Shown here: positions 1-10,204 of the stretch, piece after piece | Layout of the letters: every line of letters begins with the position of its first letter | How positions within the stretch are numbered: position 1 is the first letter of the stretch | NCBI GenBank assembly: GCA_002005505.1 | Contig: KV908523.1 | Span: 214,773 to 278,772, forward strand | Direction of reading: 5' to 3' | Origin: Botryococcus braunii | Lineage: Eukaryota > Chlorophyta > Trebouxiophyceae | DNA: 64,000 bases | Position numbers and translations under genes: made by a program | The notes under the pieces: model-generated | The model's database searches: none | Told to the model about the DNA's origin: nothing | What the model saw: the letters and a program-made list of their open reading frames with translations, nothing else

Positions 1-210
1 GATTATTTCAAAGTCTCTGTGGGGTTGGATGGTGGTGTGCGTTTGATCTCGTGGTGAGGTTTGTGAGGCCGTGTATGGTGTAAGTTTGTCGTCTTACTAA
101 CAAGGGTATTGTTCTACTCACGTTTATCTTTCAACTTGACAAGTTAATTATGAAAATGTTATTTCACATTCAGTAGGAATTTGGGTGTTACCAAACAAAT
201 TAACGGTTAC
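1..210. other. Unassigned left edge
   Basis: No coding or RNA feature could be supported here. The sequence is unique within the window and ends where repeat P begins. Confidence 0.5.
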
Positions 211-891
211 CACCGGGACGATCAATGGCCAAACTCGGCAAGTCAGTGGTGTCACAATAAGTACTATATTACAGCAAGTGATGTGTTTCAGAAACAATCC
301 AAATAACAGGTCAAACAATCAACATCCCTATTTCGCCGGGGGCCGCGGACAGACACGGAGTTGGGGCGCTATGCTTTACACGCAACTTTCCGAATTATAC
401 TGTTACTTGTGGGCCGGGGGCTGAGCCCCTAATATACACTCCCCTCTAGTAATACGTACAGCATCCCAAGCCGTATTAACACATGCCCTCACATGATCAA
501 GGGCGGCTAAAACACTGCCAACACATCGATCAGCGGACGGCTAAAAGTCAAAGTTCCTCGTGCCGAACTGCATGGCACCTACCGAGTACCAAAGTCTCCG
601 CGAACATTCAATTCCAACCGTTGCTTCGAATTAAATCACCGGAATACACAATTTTGCCCTCAGGACCTAAATCAGGGACAAATACCCCAGTCCAGGTACA
701 AAAGGGTAAAGACAAGCGCCATTTTTCCACGACTTTATGAAACGTCAAATAAGAGCCATAATAAAAGCTGTACAAGTCCGATTGAGGGTCGTTTACTAAT
801 CACCTTTGTGGCTACGCCAAATACACACATTGTCAGTTTAAATCAATCGGATGGCCACCAATGTACACGGTCACACTCCAGTTCACGACAG
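211..891 (+). repeat. Repeat P, copy 1
   Basis: This 681-bp segment recurs with only scattered substitutions and no net length change at 15624-16304. Short ORFs in it are not distinguishable from chance and I recognise no protein. The two copies share the same right end (..gttcacgacag) but continue into different sequences: the U unit here, element-E remnants in copy 2. That marks a recombination or insertion breakpoint. Confidence 0.85.
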
Positions 892-1041
892 CGCGACTCC
901 AACACGGGGAACGGTGGTCTGCAAAGAGAGTATCAGGGAAGGATATCCCAGGCGTTTTCAGAATTAAAAAAACTACAAAACGCAGAAAGGGGGGCAGAAA
1001 AATCAGTAAATCATCAAAAAAGAAGAAAACAGGGAACAACG
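892..1041 (+). CDS. Lysine-rich exon candidate in U
   Basis: One frame reads through a very basic stretch (motifs RIKKTTKRRKGG and KKKKTG) that would suit a nuclear or nucleic-acid-binding tail. It ends at a donor-like ACG|GTACGT at 1041/1042. The same exon and donor occur at U2 (ending 20091) and U3 (ending 35912), where a two-base change alters only one residue of this frame. The start is not defined and a second open frame overlaps. No family is recognised, so this is a hypothetical exon. Confidence 0.25.
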
Positions 1042-1878
1042 GTACGTACCTCCGGATCCGTGTCAGCACTTGGAAACATACATAAGTTCAAGCTCAGATG
1101 TTGAAGCATTTTTATATAAAGGCTATCTTTGAGACAGCCTCACATTAAATATATACATCTTATACATCTTATATAAATTATGCTACTTTTACTGAAGTAA
1201 TCCGAAAATCATGTATACGGTGATGCAGTAGAACGCACGCGTGTGTGGACATATAGCATGGTATATACCTGCAGTAGAATTTACATAGCCAAGAAATGGT
1301 GCAATTGTGTGACAGGTTTAAAGTTACGGCTCTTTAATGGAATGGTTTTATTAAAAGGGCACGAAGCTACGAGCTTTTCGTGCTACCTTTGATGTCAAAG
1401 GTATCATGATGAAGAAAATATTAATTATGCTTCATTTATAAATGCTTAATTAAGGAAGCGATCACACAATAATATTTACGTGTATGGTAATGAAGTCGAA
1501 CGCACGTCTGCTTGGGCATACCTGCAGCACGAGTGCTTCTTATATAGCTAAAAAATATGCAGTCGTACCACGTATACATACGTATTATCGCACTTCATTA
1601 TACTTCTATAATACATACTGCTCTGTGAATAAATCGTCTTATTTACAAAATCATGATAATCGTCCAACTACGAAGTTGCAAGACTAACAGACCATTGTCT
1701 CTAAGGCTTTTACAAAAGAACAAGGCCTTAGTGGAACTTTGAGCGCACGTAGTGGACCAATTGGTCAGCAGGGTTGCATTGAAATTGTATACATACGTAT
1801 TGAGTGGATGGATATCAGAAGTATATCGGCTTAATATCGATAACATCAAGCCATTCCTTATCTCATGTACATGCAAAC

Positions 1879-1908
1879 ATGATGATGGGGAGTACTCCCC
1901 ATCATCAT
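1879..1908. repeat. Perfect 30-nt palindrome
   Basis: Zero-loop palindrome centred on AGTACT with arms GATGATGGGG/CCCCATCATC, flanked by further CAT triplets. U2 and U3 carry one arm change (GGTGAG for GGGGAG), so the dyad is imperfect there. It lies 5 bp from a second palindrome. Confidence 0.85.
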
Positions 1909-1912
1909 CATC

Positions 1913-1954
1913 AATGTATGGTAGGTAGACACTAGTGTCTACCTACCGTACATT
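1913..1954. repeat. 42-nt palindrome
   Basis: Dyad centred on ACTAGT with arms GGTAGGTAGAC/GTCTACCTACC. It has one mismatch here (1948) but is perfect over 42 nt in U2 and U3. It could extrude as a cruciform or form an RNA hairpin. Confidence 0.85.
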
Positions 1955-2094
1955 CGGCGGAGTACATGAGCTTCCCAATGACAGAAACGTAAATGCGTTC
2001 TTGAAATGTCATTACTGCAAGGCTTTAATTCAGAGTTATGTTTGGATACACCTAGATCCCCTGCAGTTTCTCCATGTTAAGTTCCCAACGCATT

Positions 2095-2116
2095 TTCTGG
2101 TGTACGTACACCAGAA
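2095..2116. repeat. Perfect 22-nt palindrome
   Basis: Zero-loop dyad centred on TACGTA with arms CTGGTG/CACCAG. It is kept in U2 and U3 apart from one change at the arm end. Confidence 0.8.
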
Positions 2117-2727
2117 GACGTGAACAATTGCATTGTTCCGATATTGATTGCAACCGATTGCAGGAAACAAAGCTTTAGAAAACAAAGCTTAAGCGGTTTG
2201 TATCGTACCTGATAATGATCTTCTTCGAAGGGGAATTCCTGGTTTGCAAGAACTTTCTGCGTCTGACGATCCCTGAAATGGCTTGTCTGGCAACTTTAAC
2301 CTTGTAAACAACCAGGACGCGTCCTGGGTTTCAATTAACGACTGTGATCATTGAGTATTTAGAGTGAGTCATTTGTCCCATACCCGCATCGTAAGGCTTG
2401 TAAAACGGGTCAGCAAACTCATCACGATTATTAGTTCGTGTCAGGCACGGCGCCGGTGTGCCTGCCATCAGGTATCGACCAGTATCTAATCTGAGGCCAG
2501 CTTGGGGTGGGGGTAATTTAAACTCGCAGGGGATGTAGCAGAGGCACCCCGAGACCAACCGCCTCCCAGCATTGCGGCGCAAGCGGCCAACCCTAGGCAG
2601 CAACAACGTGTAGCGACGTCTCCAACTAACCCGGTGATTTCTTACGAAGCTGGGGAGCTTCCGGAAGACGAACTTGCAATAGTGGTTGGGGCCCTAACTA
2701 GGGCCTCACGAGAATCTAGATCGCAAG

Positions 2728-2767
2728 AAGAGGAGGAGAGGGGGGAGGAGGAGGAGGAGGAGGAAGA
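2728..2767 (+). repeat. GGA-rich tract
   Basis: Imperfect (GGA)n run on the plus strand. It is longer in U2 (21771-21812) and U3 (37601-37642). In one frame it is Glu-rich, but no flanking coding sequence could be supported. Confidence 0.7.
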
Positions 2768-2768
2768 C

Positions 2769-2790
2769 GTTACACATGGCCATGTGTAAC
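2769..2790. repeat. Perfect 22-nt palindrome
   Basis: Zero-loop dyad centred on GGCC with arms GTTACACATG/CATGTGTAAC. It directly follows the GGA tract and is present in all complete U copies. Confidence 0.85.
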
Positions 2791-4085
2791 TTTCATTTAT
2801 AAAAGCAAGTTACATGAGCATACAATATGTGTATACATATATATCCATCCCGGTACTTCTGACATGAGCATACAATATGTGTAGTTACGTATCAACGCAA
2901 GTAAGAACCCTTATAAGAACCCTTCCATGATTCGGCCTAGGATGTCATGACCTCCCAATTGACAGTGGCAGGCGGCAAGGAATCTTCTGTATTGAGAGGG
3001 TCTGTACTAGGTGTTCATTAGGGCATGCCATTAAATGCGCACCCTCACGAAGTCCCCACCACAAAGCCAAAACGCTAATTAACTAGAGAGTGAGAAGTCT
3101 CGTCCCCAGTTGAGGGAGACATCTAATTATGATTAAAATGCAGTCAGGATACAAAGCGTGAGGGTACCATGTTTTTCCAATCCATGATGAAATCCATGTA
3201 AGATCGCAATGATTCATCATTTCAAAATTACACAACACAGTACTGCAAACATTAATGGCCCATTGGGTGTTGATCATCCATGAACACTTTCCTTCCGCTC
3301 AGGTTTGATATGGACCTCCTACTCATACAATTGTCTATCAATATTATTATGGCAGACCTGCCATAACACTAGTCTTATGAATAAATCTGATGCACTGGGC
3401 ACCACCGAGCTTATTAAGGTAACATAATGGACTCCATACATTTACGGTGACCATCAGAAATCGATCAGTATCTATCCTGAGGTCATGACCAGCTGATCAG
3501 CTTGGAGTGCGGGAAATCTAAACTAGCAGAAGAAACGCCTCATTTGCAAGAAGGACACACCGACATTGCTGCCAACACTGCAGCAGAAGCAGCAAACACA
3601 CCAAAGCACAACTGACCCCTTGACGAGCTGTCATGCAGGGCGAACCCCATGGGAGTACCCCGTGACCGTATGCATGCTATTGGATTGGCTCCCTCCTTAT
3701 GGACAATTATCCATAAGTGCCATTATCCATAGCCCCAGGCAAGCAAGGATCAACTTGTCTCAATTGCTTTGAAAACACATAGTAACGCCTGCAATAGGGG
3801 TCAGCAGACGCATCACCGGTCTTTGCTCATGATCATGTCAAACACGGCGTGCGTATACGTACATACCAGTGTCAGGTGTCAACCAGTGATATATTCTGAT
3901 GTCAGACCCCATCTGGTCGACCCCATCTTTGAGTTGGGGTAATTCCAACCCGAAGGAGATACACCTCATGTGCAGATGCAAGAAAAACACACCGATCGAC
4001 ATTGCTGCCAACACTACAGGATAACCATCGAACACAGATAATCCCTTCGAAGAATGGTTTGTCGTTGTCGTGTGGTCACTTCAAG

Positions 4086-4268
4086 ATGCTGGCAAAACAA
4101 AAAAGGCAGATTAGACTAAGACCAAGATCTTCTAGGACGGACGTGTTTTCCTATGATGCTGCGACACTTCCGTTAGAGCCAACTGCGGAAGTGCTTGCAG
4201 CTCTTAGGGCCCTAGGGCCTCATGACCCTCCAGATCAGGAGCTTCTCCAGAGTGTCTTGCTCTCATGA
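4086..4268 (+). CDS. Conserved 60-aa hypothetical ORF, U1 copy
   Basis: ATG-initiated ORF with a basic start (MLAKQKRQIRLRPRSS) and a helix-like middle (EVLAALRALGPHDPPDQELLQS). The same frame with the same start and stop is kept in all four U copies (23114-23296, 38940-39122, 57497-57679) despite substitutions, which favours real coding. A second open stretch in another frame (about 4283-4410, ending at a donor-like ATAG|GTAAAG) reads coherently (LDCSQPELLSEGY) and may be a following exon. In U2-U4 that donor is ATAG|ATAAAG, so it is lost or was never used. No family is recognised. Confidence 0.4.
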   Translation: MLAKQKRQIRLRPRSSRTDVFSYDAATLPLEPTAEVLAALRALGPHDPPDQELLQSVLLS

Positions 4269-4936
4269 AACTGCTGCGCCGTCCCACATGCTGTACTGGG
4301 CGGCACCTTGGACTGCAGCCAGCCGGAACTCCTTTCGGAAGGGTACCCTCCCAAGTATCTCGAGTCAACTGACGTTGCAGTCCTTGGCATCCCAGCTACC
4401 AGTCATAGGTAAAGTTGTAAACAGCCCAGGAGGATTCTGCAAAAACGCCGACCGTTATTCTTAAATATTTACCCATTCTTTCGTTCCAACAAATCAACAT
4501 CAAATGTTCACGCAATCATTCTCTAAACCCTTTTGCCGGCTCAGGCATTGACAAGGTCAACAATAGCAGTGCTTAGGACAGTCTCTAAAATGCAAGGCAA
4601 GCCTCGGCCAACAATTCAAGGATAAAGGCCCGTCTAGTCATCCATCATCCGACACTTTCAATCTTCTTCTTATTCTTTTTCTTATTCTTAATCATGTTCT
4701 CATTCATTCGAACTAATTCATTCATTCATTTTTTAATCTATTTGTTTAAACTCATCATTGCTAATATTACTAATATTACATTAATAATATTATTAATGTT
4801 CTTTTATTTTTATCTTTAAATAACACAGCAAGAGTAATCAATTACAAGTAACAACAACAACAAAAATAATGATAAAACATAATAGGCAATAGGTAAGAGA
4901 TAATAAACAATGACATTAATGACGATATTAGAAACA

Positions 4937-5030
<94 letters not shown>
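4937..5030 (+). repeat. (GAT/ATG)n tract, poly-Asp frame
   Basis: Pure ATG/GAT triplets in U1. The GAT frame gives poly-Asp followed by an acidic, open stretch (DEEDEQDADGDNRN) ending at a stop near 5130, just before the convergent F-box-like gene. In U2 and U3 the tract mixes GAC and GAT codons and still encodes only Asp. The other frames give meaningless poly-Met or poly-Ser ORFs. Confidence 0.8.
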
Positions 5031-5163
5031 GGAGGATGAGCAGGACGCGGATGGTGATAATAGAAATAAGATTTCCATGCCAACAACCAAAGTCACCACC
5101 ACCATCAACCCTCGTCAAAAAAATAATAGATAGTTAAAAAAATCGAGTAATGCGTAATTGCGT

Positions 5164-6731
5164 CTAGAGGTGCCGCTTCCCCTGGCAAGCAGCAAAAAAG
5201 GATGCGGAGAATATCCGGGACGATGGGAGCGCACCTAGCCCATAATGCAAGGTGATGTCCAGCTTGTGCCGCCCAAAGCGATGTATCCACATGTGCAGGA
5301 TGGCTAGGGCTCGCTGGGCGCTAGTGGGCAAGCCCTCCTTGTGCATGTCATTCCATGAGCAGTCCCTCGTGTCCTCCTCTCCATCCCAAACGCACACAGG
5401 CTTGGGGCCCTTGCTACAGGCCCCGGGCGCGGTACACTTCCTTCGGGGGGCCCGGATCTCCGCCAGTGCCTTGCAGGCCATGTACAGAAATCCAATGGAT
5501 GGCACCAGGCCAGCCTCCATGGATGGCCCAACTGCGCATACGACCTCACGACCCTTGCTACACAGCTCCCAAAGAAAATTCATCTCATCATTCTCGCCAT
5601 TTTCGCCCTTAACCATCATGGACATCCTCCCCGTAAACATAGCATCGAAAGCCACCCCAACTTCCGCGATGGGCTCACCCAACAGGAATCGTTGCTCAAC
5701 TCTCAATCCGCACATGGTCCAGGGGAGCAAGCTTGAAAGCTCTGGCCAGTCCTCGCCCTCTTTGATACGGAACATTTTTATATGGAAGGCCCAAGGATGG
5801 GTTGGGTTTACGGGATGCTGTGGAATCGTTAGCCAACGCAGTAGCGTGTTCACTGCCTTGGCCCCAAAGGCAGCGATGGTCTGTCCTTCCAGCCAGCGCT
5901 CCTCGGAGGCACACTGCTCCAGGTACACCGCGCGGAACACGCTGGAGGTCGCGGCCATTCTTGCAAGTTCCGGGAGGGCGAGCGCTGGGCTCACCAAGAC
6001 ACGCTTCTGGACCTCGTTAGGGAGGTCGTCCCACTGGACCCTGCTGGGAACCCCCTTGCTTGCGGCGGCCCTCCGCTTTGAACGCCAGCCGGATGTCTTG
6101 GACCTCTGCCACCAAAAACATACCCGTCCCCAAATTGAGCATTCTAGACAAGTACAAACTACAAAAGGCCAATGATAACCACAACAACAGACAGTAATTA
6201 CAATTAATATCAATAACATCCCATCAGAATGCAACAAACATGTTGAAATAAAGCACAACGCCGGAAGCTACCTGCCCATGAGACAAAGGGCGAGCCATTG
6301 AGGGTCGTAACAATTCAACACTATGGCTATGAGGTACTTTGCGGACTCAGAATCACGAGCTACTTGTAACATGTCTGTGGCAACAACAGCTTGCTATGAT
6401 GGCTGCAGGCACATGCTATGCAGTGAGCGCGGTGCCTCCACACATCTCTGGTCGTGGCTGAGGGAGTTGGCGGGAGGAGACAGAGACAGCATTCGGTATC
6501 CAAAACTGAAGGACAACTCCAGGGTCCTGAGACCATCTCTGAGGGGAGGTGCCATACAGTGGGGGGTACCTTGGCTGATGCTGCAACTGCAGCTTCAGTA
6601 TCCTCCGAGGAATTAGCAGGCCCAGTCCCAGAAACCCCTCCAGGCTCCCTGCACAAGTGCCCAACATACTTCATTGGGCTCCCGTACAGCTGCGGCCAGA
6701 CTGTAAAGACAACATTTACCTTGGACTTCAT
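5164..6731 (-). CDS. F-box-like protein gene, U1 copy (best preserved)
   Basis: The main exon is open over 5164-6143. It begins after an acceptor-like TTGTCTAG at 6144-6147 and carries an F-box-like start (WDDLPNEVQKRVLV, then ELARMAATSSVFRAVYLEQ). About 270 residues follow with conserved Trp and Cys (PWTMCGLRVEQRFLLGEP, MWIHRFGRHKLDITLHYGLG). F-box proteins usually recruit substrates to SCF ubiquitin ligases; here that is inferred from the short motif only. Upstream exon-like segments are 6272-6374 (MLQVARDSESAKYL, between CCACAG and GGCAG|GTAGC) and 6570-6731 (54 codons, donor AAG|GTACCC). One frame change inside the main exon (near 6050) needs another short intron or an alternative start. 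Exon joins are inferred. This is the only copy whose long exon lacks frameshift or nonsense damage. Confidence 0.5.
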
Positions 6732-6918
6732 ATGTGTGCATATTAAGATCCCGTACAGTTCTATCTGATTTCATGTATAATTACATGAACGCATACATTA
6801 TATAATTGGCCGCTCTGCGTCGCAGTCAAGACGAACATTTCACGCGTTACAATCAGTCGCCATCTTCTTCTTCATGAATGGATCTCTTTGCATCAGTCAT
6901 ATAATCTTCCGCTGTTTG

Positions 6919-7185
6919 CTATAACACAGACAGCTGCTGTTCCAACAAGAAGTAGGACCAACCGGGGGAGGGACGGGGGTGGGCAGGGGAGATGCGAGGG
7001 AGGGAGGAAGGGACAAGGAGAAATCTCTTTAGCGGCTGACTGAAGAAGACAAATTGGGGTTCCGAGCCATGAGGGAGGAGTCGCGACCCTAGAGTGATGA
7101 TATGCGCAAGCGAATCGCGACCAATTCTACCTAAAAGAAGAGGGACGCAATTCACTAAACCATGCATAACTTGAGGAGAACACAC
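6919..7185 (-). CDS. Hypothetical 88-aa ORF, U1 copy
   Basis: Open frame upstream of the F-box-like gene on the same strand. It is kept at the same length with few changes in U4 (60327-60593) but broken in U2 and U3. It ends in a Pro/Ser-rich stretch encoded by a GGGA-rich plus strand. It may be an upstream exon of the F-box-like gene or just a low-complexity ORF. Confidence 0.25.
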   Translation of the reverse strand: MCSPQVMHGLVNCVPLLLGRIGRDSLAHIITLGSRLLPHGSEPQFVFFSQPLKRFLLVPSSLPRISPAHPRPSPGWSYFLLEQQLSVL

Positions 7186-7582
7186 AAACTTTTCTTGACA
7201 CCTCTACGCTTAATATGCGGGTATTGGAACGCTGGAAACAGATCTGGATCTGGATTCTGGCACGCTATCACACCGCCGCCACAGCTTCGCTGTGGTGCAA
7301 CCGGCGATTTGACAGATCACTTGGCGCTTAACGGAATTATGGTTTTGCAAAATATGATCTTACAGATATGCGCAGGCTAGATTCTGCCAACACTAATAAC
7401 CACAGGTGACCATCAAACACCACCAAATGGCCACATGTGCTCAAAACTCCTCACCGTTGTTTAATTATCGCTCCTGGGCAGAGATAATCCCCTTCATGTT
7501 GCATTGTAATTGTCGTCAAGTTTGACACCCCGCCGCAGCCGGTTGACACGTCCCCGGCCCAAACGCTTCTATCTCTCTTGCG

Positions 7583-7758
7583 TCATGGTTGACTTAATGT
7601 CAGACTATATTATCTCCAGTTTCTTTGATCATGCACTTTCCTGTAGACAGCCTACTGATATTGCCATAGTCAGCATGGATGGAGGACTGCTCTCGTTATC
7701 TCTCATCGTCAGCGACACTGATCAGTGGTGTCGGAGACAACAGGGTATTTGGCAGTAC
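7583..7758 (+). pseudogene. LINE-1 5' coding fragment
   Basis: The start matches the LINE-1 frame at 60992 (motifs DLMS.Y, IAIVSMDGGLLSLSL, SDTDQWCRRQQGIWQY). The match stops abruptly at 7758, where the sequence switches to the inverted left part of U. There is no reverse transcriptase domain in this copy. Confidence 0.75.
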
Positions 7759-7770
7759 AACAAGCCTTAC

Positions 7771-7952
7771 CTGGCACGTAAATCTGGAGTTCATTGTTCG
7801 ATGTCTGTTGCACAATCCCTCTCTTGAATTCATCACTTACACCGGTCACCCGGATCATGGGCATATTCTTTTGAAGTTTATAGGGCATAACCGGCTCGTA
7901 CGGCTCTTCGTTAAGGATCTCTCCATCAAGCTGGATTGCCAAATCTGTGTTC
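7771..7952 (-). CDS. Exon candidate with GTAAGG donor (U1 inverted copy)
   Basis: A 182-nt segment bounded on the minus strand by an acceptor-like CCCTAG and a strong donor CCAG|GTAAGG. One frame reads through it (NTDLAIQLDGEILNEEPYEP, then MPMIRVTGVSDEF). The same 182-nt segment with the same borders is at 19195-19376 and 35016-35197, where the donor is CCAA|GTAAGG. Length and frame are conserved in all three copies. Product unknown. Confidence 0.35.
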
Positions 7953-8360
7953 CTAGGGCGCATTCACAGTTCGCAGTGTAAAGATGATGTCCAATGGGGT
8001 ATTTAAAAAAGTATATTAAAGCAATAAAGTTCCATATATAACATTTCTTCAACATAAAGTTTATGGCGAGCTTTGCAAAGCATACGTACTCCTCCAGGGG
8101 GGGGGGGGGGGGTTGGGTCAGAGGCCGCGACACCCGGTTGGTGTTGTCTGGTGTTTCACGAAATCGTGTTCACGTGCTGCAACAGCAGCGGAACCTACTA
8201 TTTAAAAGCTTCCCTGTAGGCCAGTCTGCAAAGAATTTTAATAGATTGGGTTGGCACGGGTTCCAATGGCAAGGTTTTGTAAACTAGAACAACACAGTCG
8301 ACCGGCATAACGGTGTACATACCAATGTACATGGCACTGACTGAATTGACTTTCGAAACT

Positions 8361-8382
8361 GAAGTTTGATATATCAAACTTC
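8361..8382. repeat. Perfect 22-nt palindrome
   Basis: Zero-loop dyad GAAGTTTGATA/TATCAAACTTC. It is repeated in U2 (about 18766-18787) and U3 (about 34587-34608). Confidence 0.85.
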
Positions 8383-8657
8383 TATATATATGTATATACA
8401 TGTACACACGCACATAAGCGCTTCTGTAAGCCCGTATATATAGCTATTGCGTAAATAAGCGCATACAGTATCAAAGATTGGTACAAACCTAAGTGGTACA
8501 ATTAATTACAACACGACGACAATAGCATTTACTGTAGGTAATATGGAAGTTAACGCTATCGTATATTAACGTTTAAAAGTAGCTCAGCTACGAGCACTAT
8601 ACTAGTAGCTCTAGTGGTAGCAGCCACATTTAGCTATATAGCTAGTTGAGAACTACT

Positions 8658-8691
8658 AGTAAACCGCTAGTAGTACTACTAGCGGTTTACT
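8658..8691. repeat. Perfect 34-nt palindrome
   Basis: Zero-loop dyad centred on AGTACT with arms AAACCGCTAGT/ACTAGCGGTTT. It is identical in sequence at 18458-18491 and 34277-34310. Neighbouring partial dyads (TAGCTATATAGCTA, CTACTAGT) make this the densest hairpin region of U. Confidence 0.9.
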
Positions 8692-9065
8692 TTCTATCTG
8701 AAACGCAATTCGAATCTCCAAAGGCTCCTACCTGAATTTCTGGATATTGGCTTTCGTCTGAGTCTTGTAAAAAGAATGCCTTGGGAGTGTGCTGCTTTAA
8801 GTTACTTCTTATGAATTACTGTCTAAAGCTTAAGAACTCTTGTTTTGTGAAGTCAAGTTTCCACCGGCAAAAAGTTCTGGAGAGGCGGAAGTGTGTGCAG
8901 CGGAACAGTGTGGGTTACGGACTGAAGAGGGGCCATTGAAGGCCAGAAGAATTGCAGATAGCAGGAGTAGGGGCCTAGGAGCATAGGGTTTAGGATTTAG
9001 AGTTGCGGTGTATCTGCGCGAAAAAGATGGAACGGTACTGCCCCGAGTTCCAGGTGGCGAAACCC

Positions 9066-9364
<299 letters not shown>

Positions 9365-9365
9365 A

Positions 9366-10184
9366 TAAATTTATATAAATGCCATATATAGGACATTTTT
9401 GCCAGACGATGCATCGTATATGTTTAACAGTTTTGGGCAGTTGCTGTAAAGTACGGAATATCCGTTACTAGTTCTGTACTGTACAGTGCTGTGCCTAAAG
9501 ACCACGTAATATGACCTGACAACACTGAGCCGGATATAGTATTCGCTCCATCTTTTGTATCGGCCCCCATAGAATAGAAAGAGTTGCTGGGTTTAGGTCG
9601 TTGACACATTAGATAACTTGAAGCTTAAAGCAATTGGGTTTGAGGCCCGGGTCGTTTTAAACTCCCTATAGTAATGGAGGATTAGTTGACTATAACAACG
9701 TTGTTATTGCATTCATGACCTGTAATTTTGCAAACCCAGCCATTTTGCAATCAGCACGATGAGATTATGAACCTGGCAGACGGATCCGGAAGCACAATGC
9801 AACCACACTGTTGTGAAAGTGTAAAAAGTTATGGGCATTGGCGTATCCTGCACGAGGCAGACAGGTCGTCAGCATACGACGTTACTCCGGCTGCAGTCCA
9901 TACGCCTGTCTGCTGAGTATTAAGCACAACTGTTGGACAAGACTAGCATCTGGCAATGCCCAGCATCTTTCACAACCAGTTGGCATTCACACCGGTGGGG
10001 CAACCTTAAAAGTTCACTCGACAAACGTGTAATCTAGATCAGACTGTACCTTATGGTCGAAAGCGTCCACAATCTACCGTGTCTTAAGGTACCTTATTTT
10101 ATCAATGGACCCATATCCTAAGAGAGCACACATGAAGATCACTTAAAGCACAGGGCATTCACTAATAATGTTCAGAACTCAACA
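9366..10184 (-). mobile_element. Copia LTR and flank, inverted copy
   Basis: On the minus strand a purine tract (GGCAAGGGGAAG) is followed at 10184 by TGTTGAGTTCTG, a typical copia LTR start just after the RNase H stop. Homology to 17249-18064 runs the whole length. The LTR's outer end cannot be set because no second LTR of this element is present; part of this may be flanking DNA. Confidence 0.6.
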
Positions 10185-10204
10185 CTTCCCCTTGCCCGTA
10201 TGCT

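Larger units (their letters stand above)
1100..2330. other. AT-rich spacer with palindromes
   Basis: No gene is supported. The stretch holds many short dyads, the strongest of which are listed separately. The same sequence is kept in U2 (20150-21400) and U3 (35970-37230). Confidence 0.5.
892..7758 (+). repeat. U repeat unit, copy U1
   Basis: Colinear with 19940-26970 (U2), 35760-42790 (U3) and, from 3675 on, with 57091-61165 (U4). It contains in order a lysine-rich exon candidate, palindrome clusters, a GA-rich tract, a small conserved ORF, a (GAT)n tract, a minus-strand F-box-like gene and the start of LINE-1. U1 lacks the left 1.8 kb seen in U2 and U3; most of that sits inverted at 7762-9063. 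U1 is more diverged from U2 and U3 than those two are from each other. Confidence 0.85.
7762..9063 (-). repeat. Inverted left part of U
   Basis: Reverse complement of 18084-19390 (U2) and 33903-35210 (U3). In U2 and U3 this segment precedes the U core; here it follows it in the opposite orientation. This is part of an inverted block that continues through the TA tract into the copia 3' end (to 11382). Confidence 0.85.

Noticed and set aside
4842..5137. Poly-Ser, poly-Ile and poly-Met ORFs over the GAT tracts (also in the other three U copies)
   Set aside because: Frame artefacts of the triplet repeat; only the Asp frame shows any sign of constraint.
5252..6175. 307-aa plus-strand ORF (also 58660-59583)
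   Set aside because: It is the mirror of the F-box-like exon in a GC-rich stretch. The minus frame has the domain and intron borders; the plus frame has neither.
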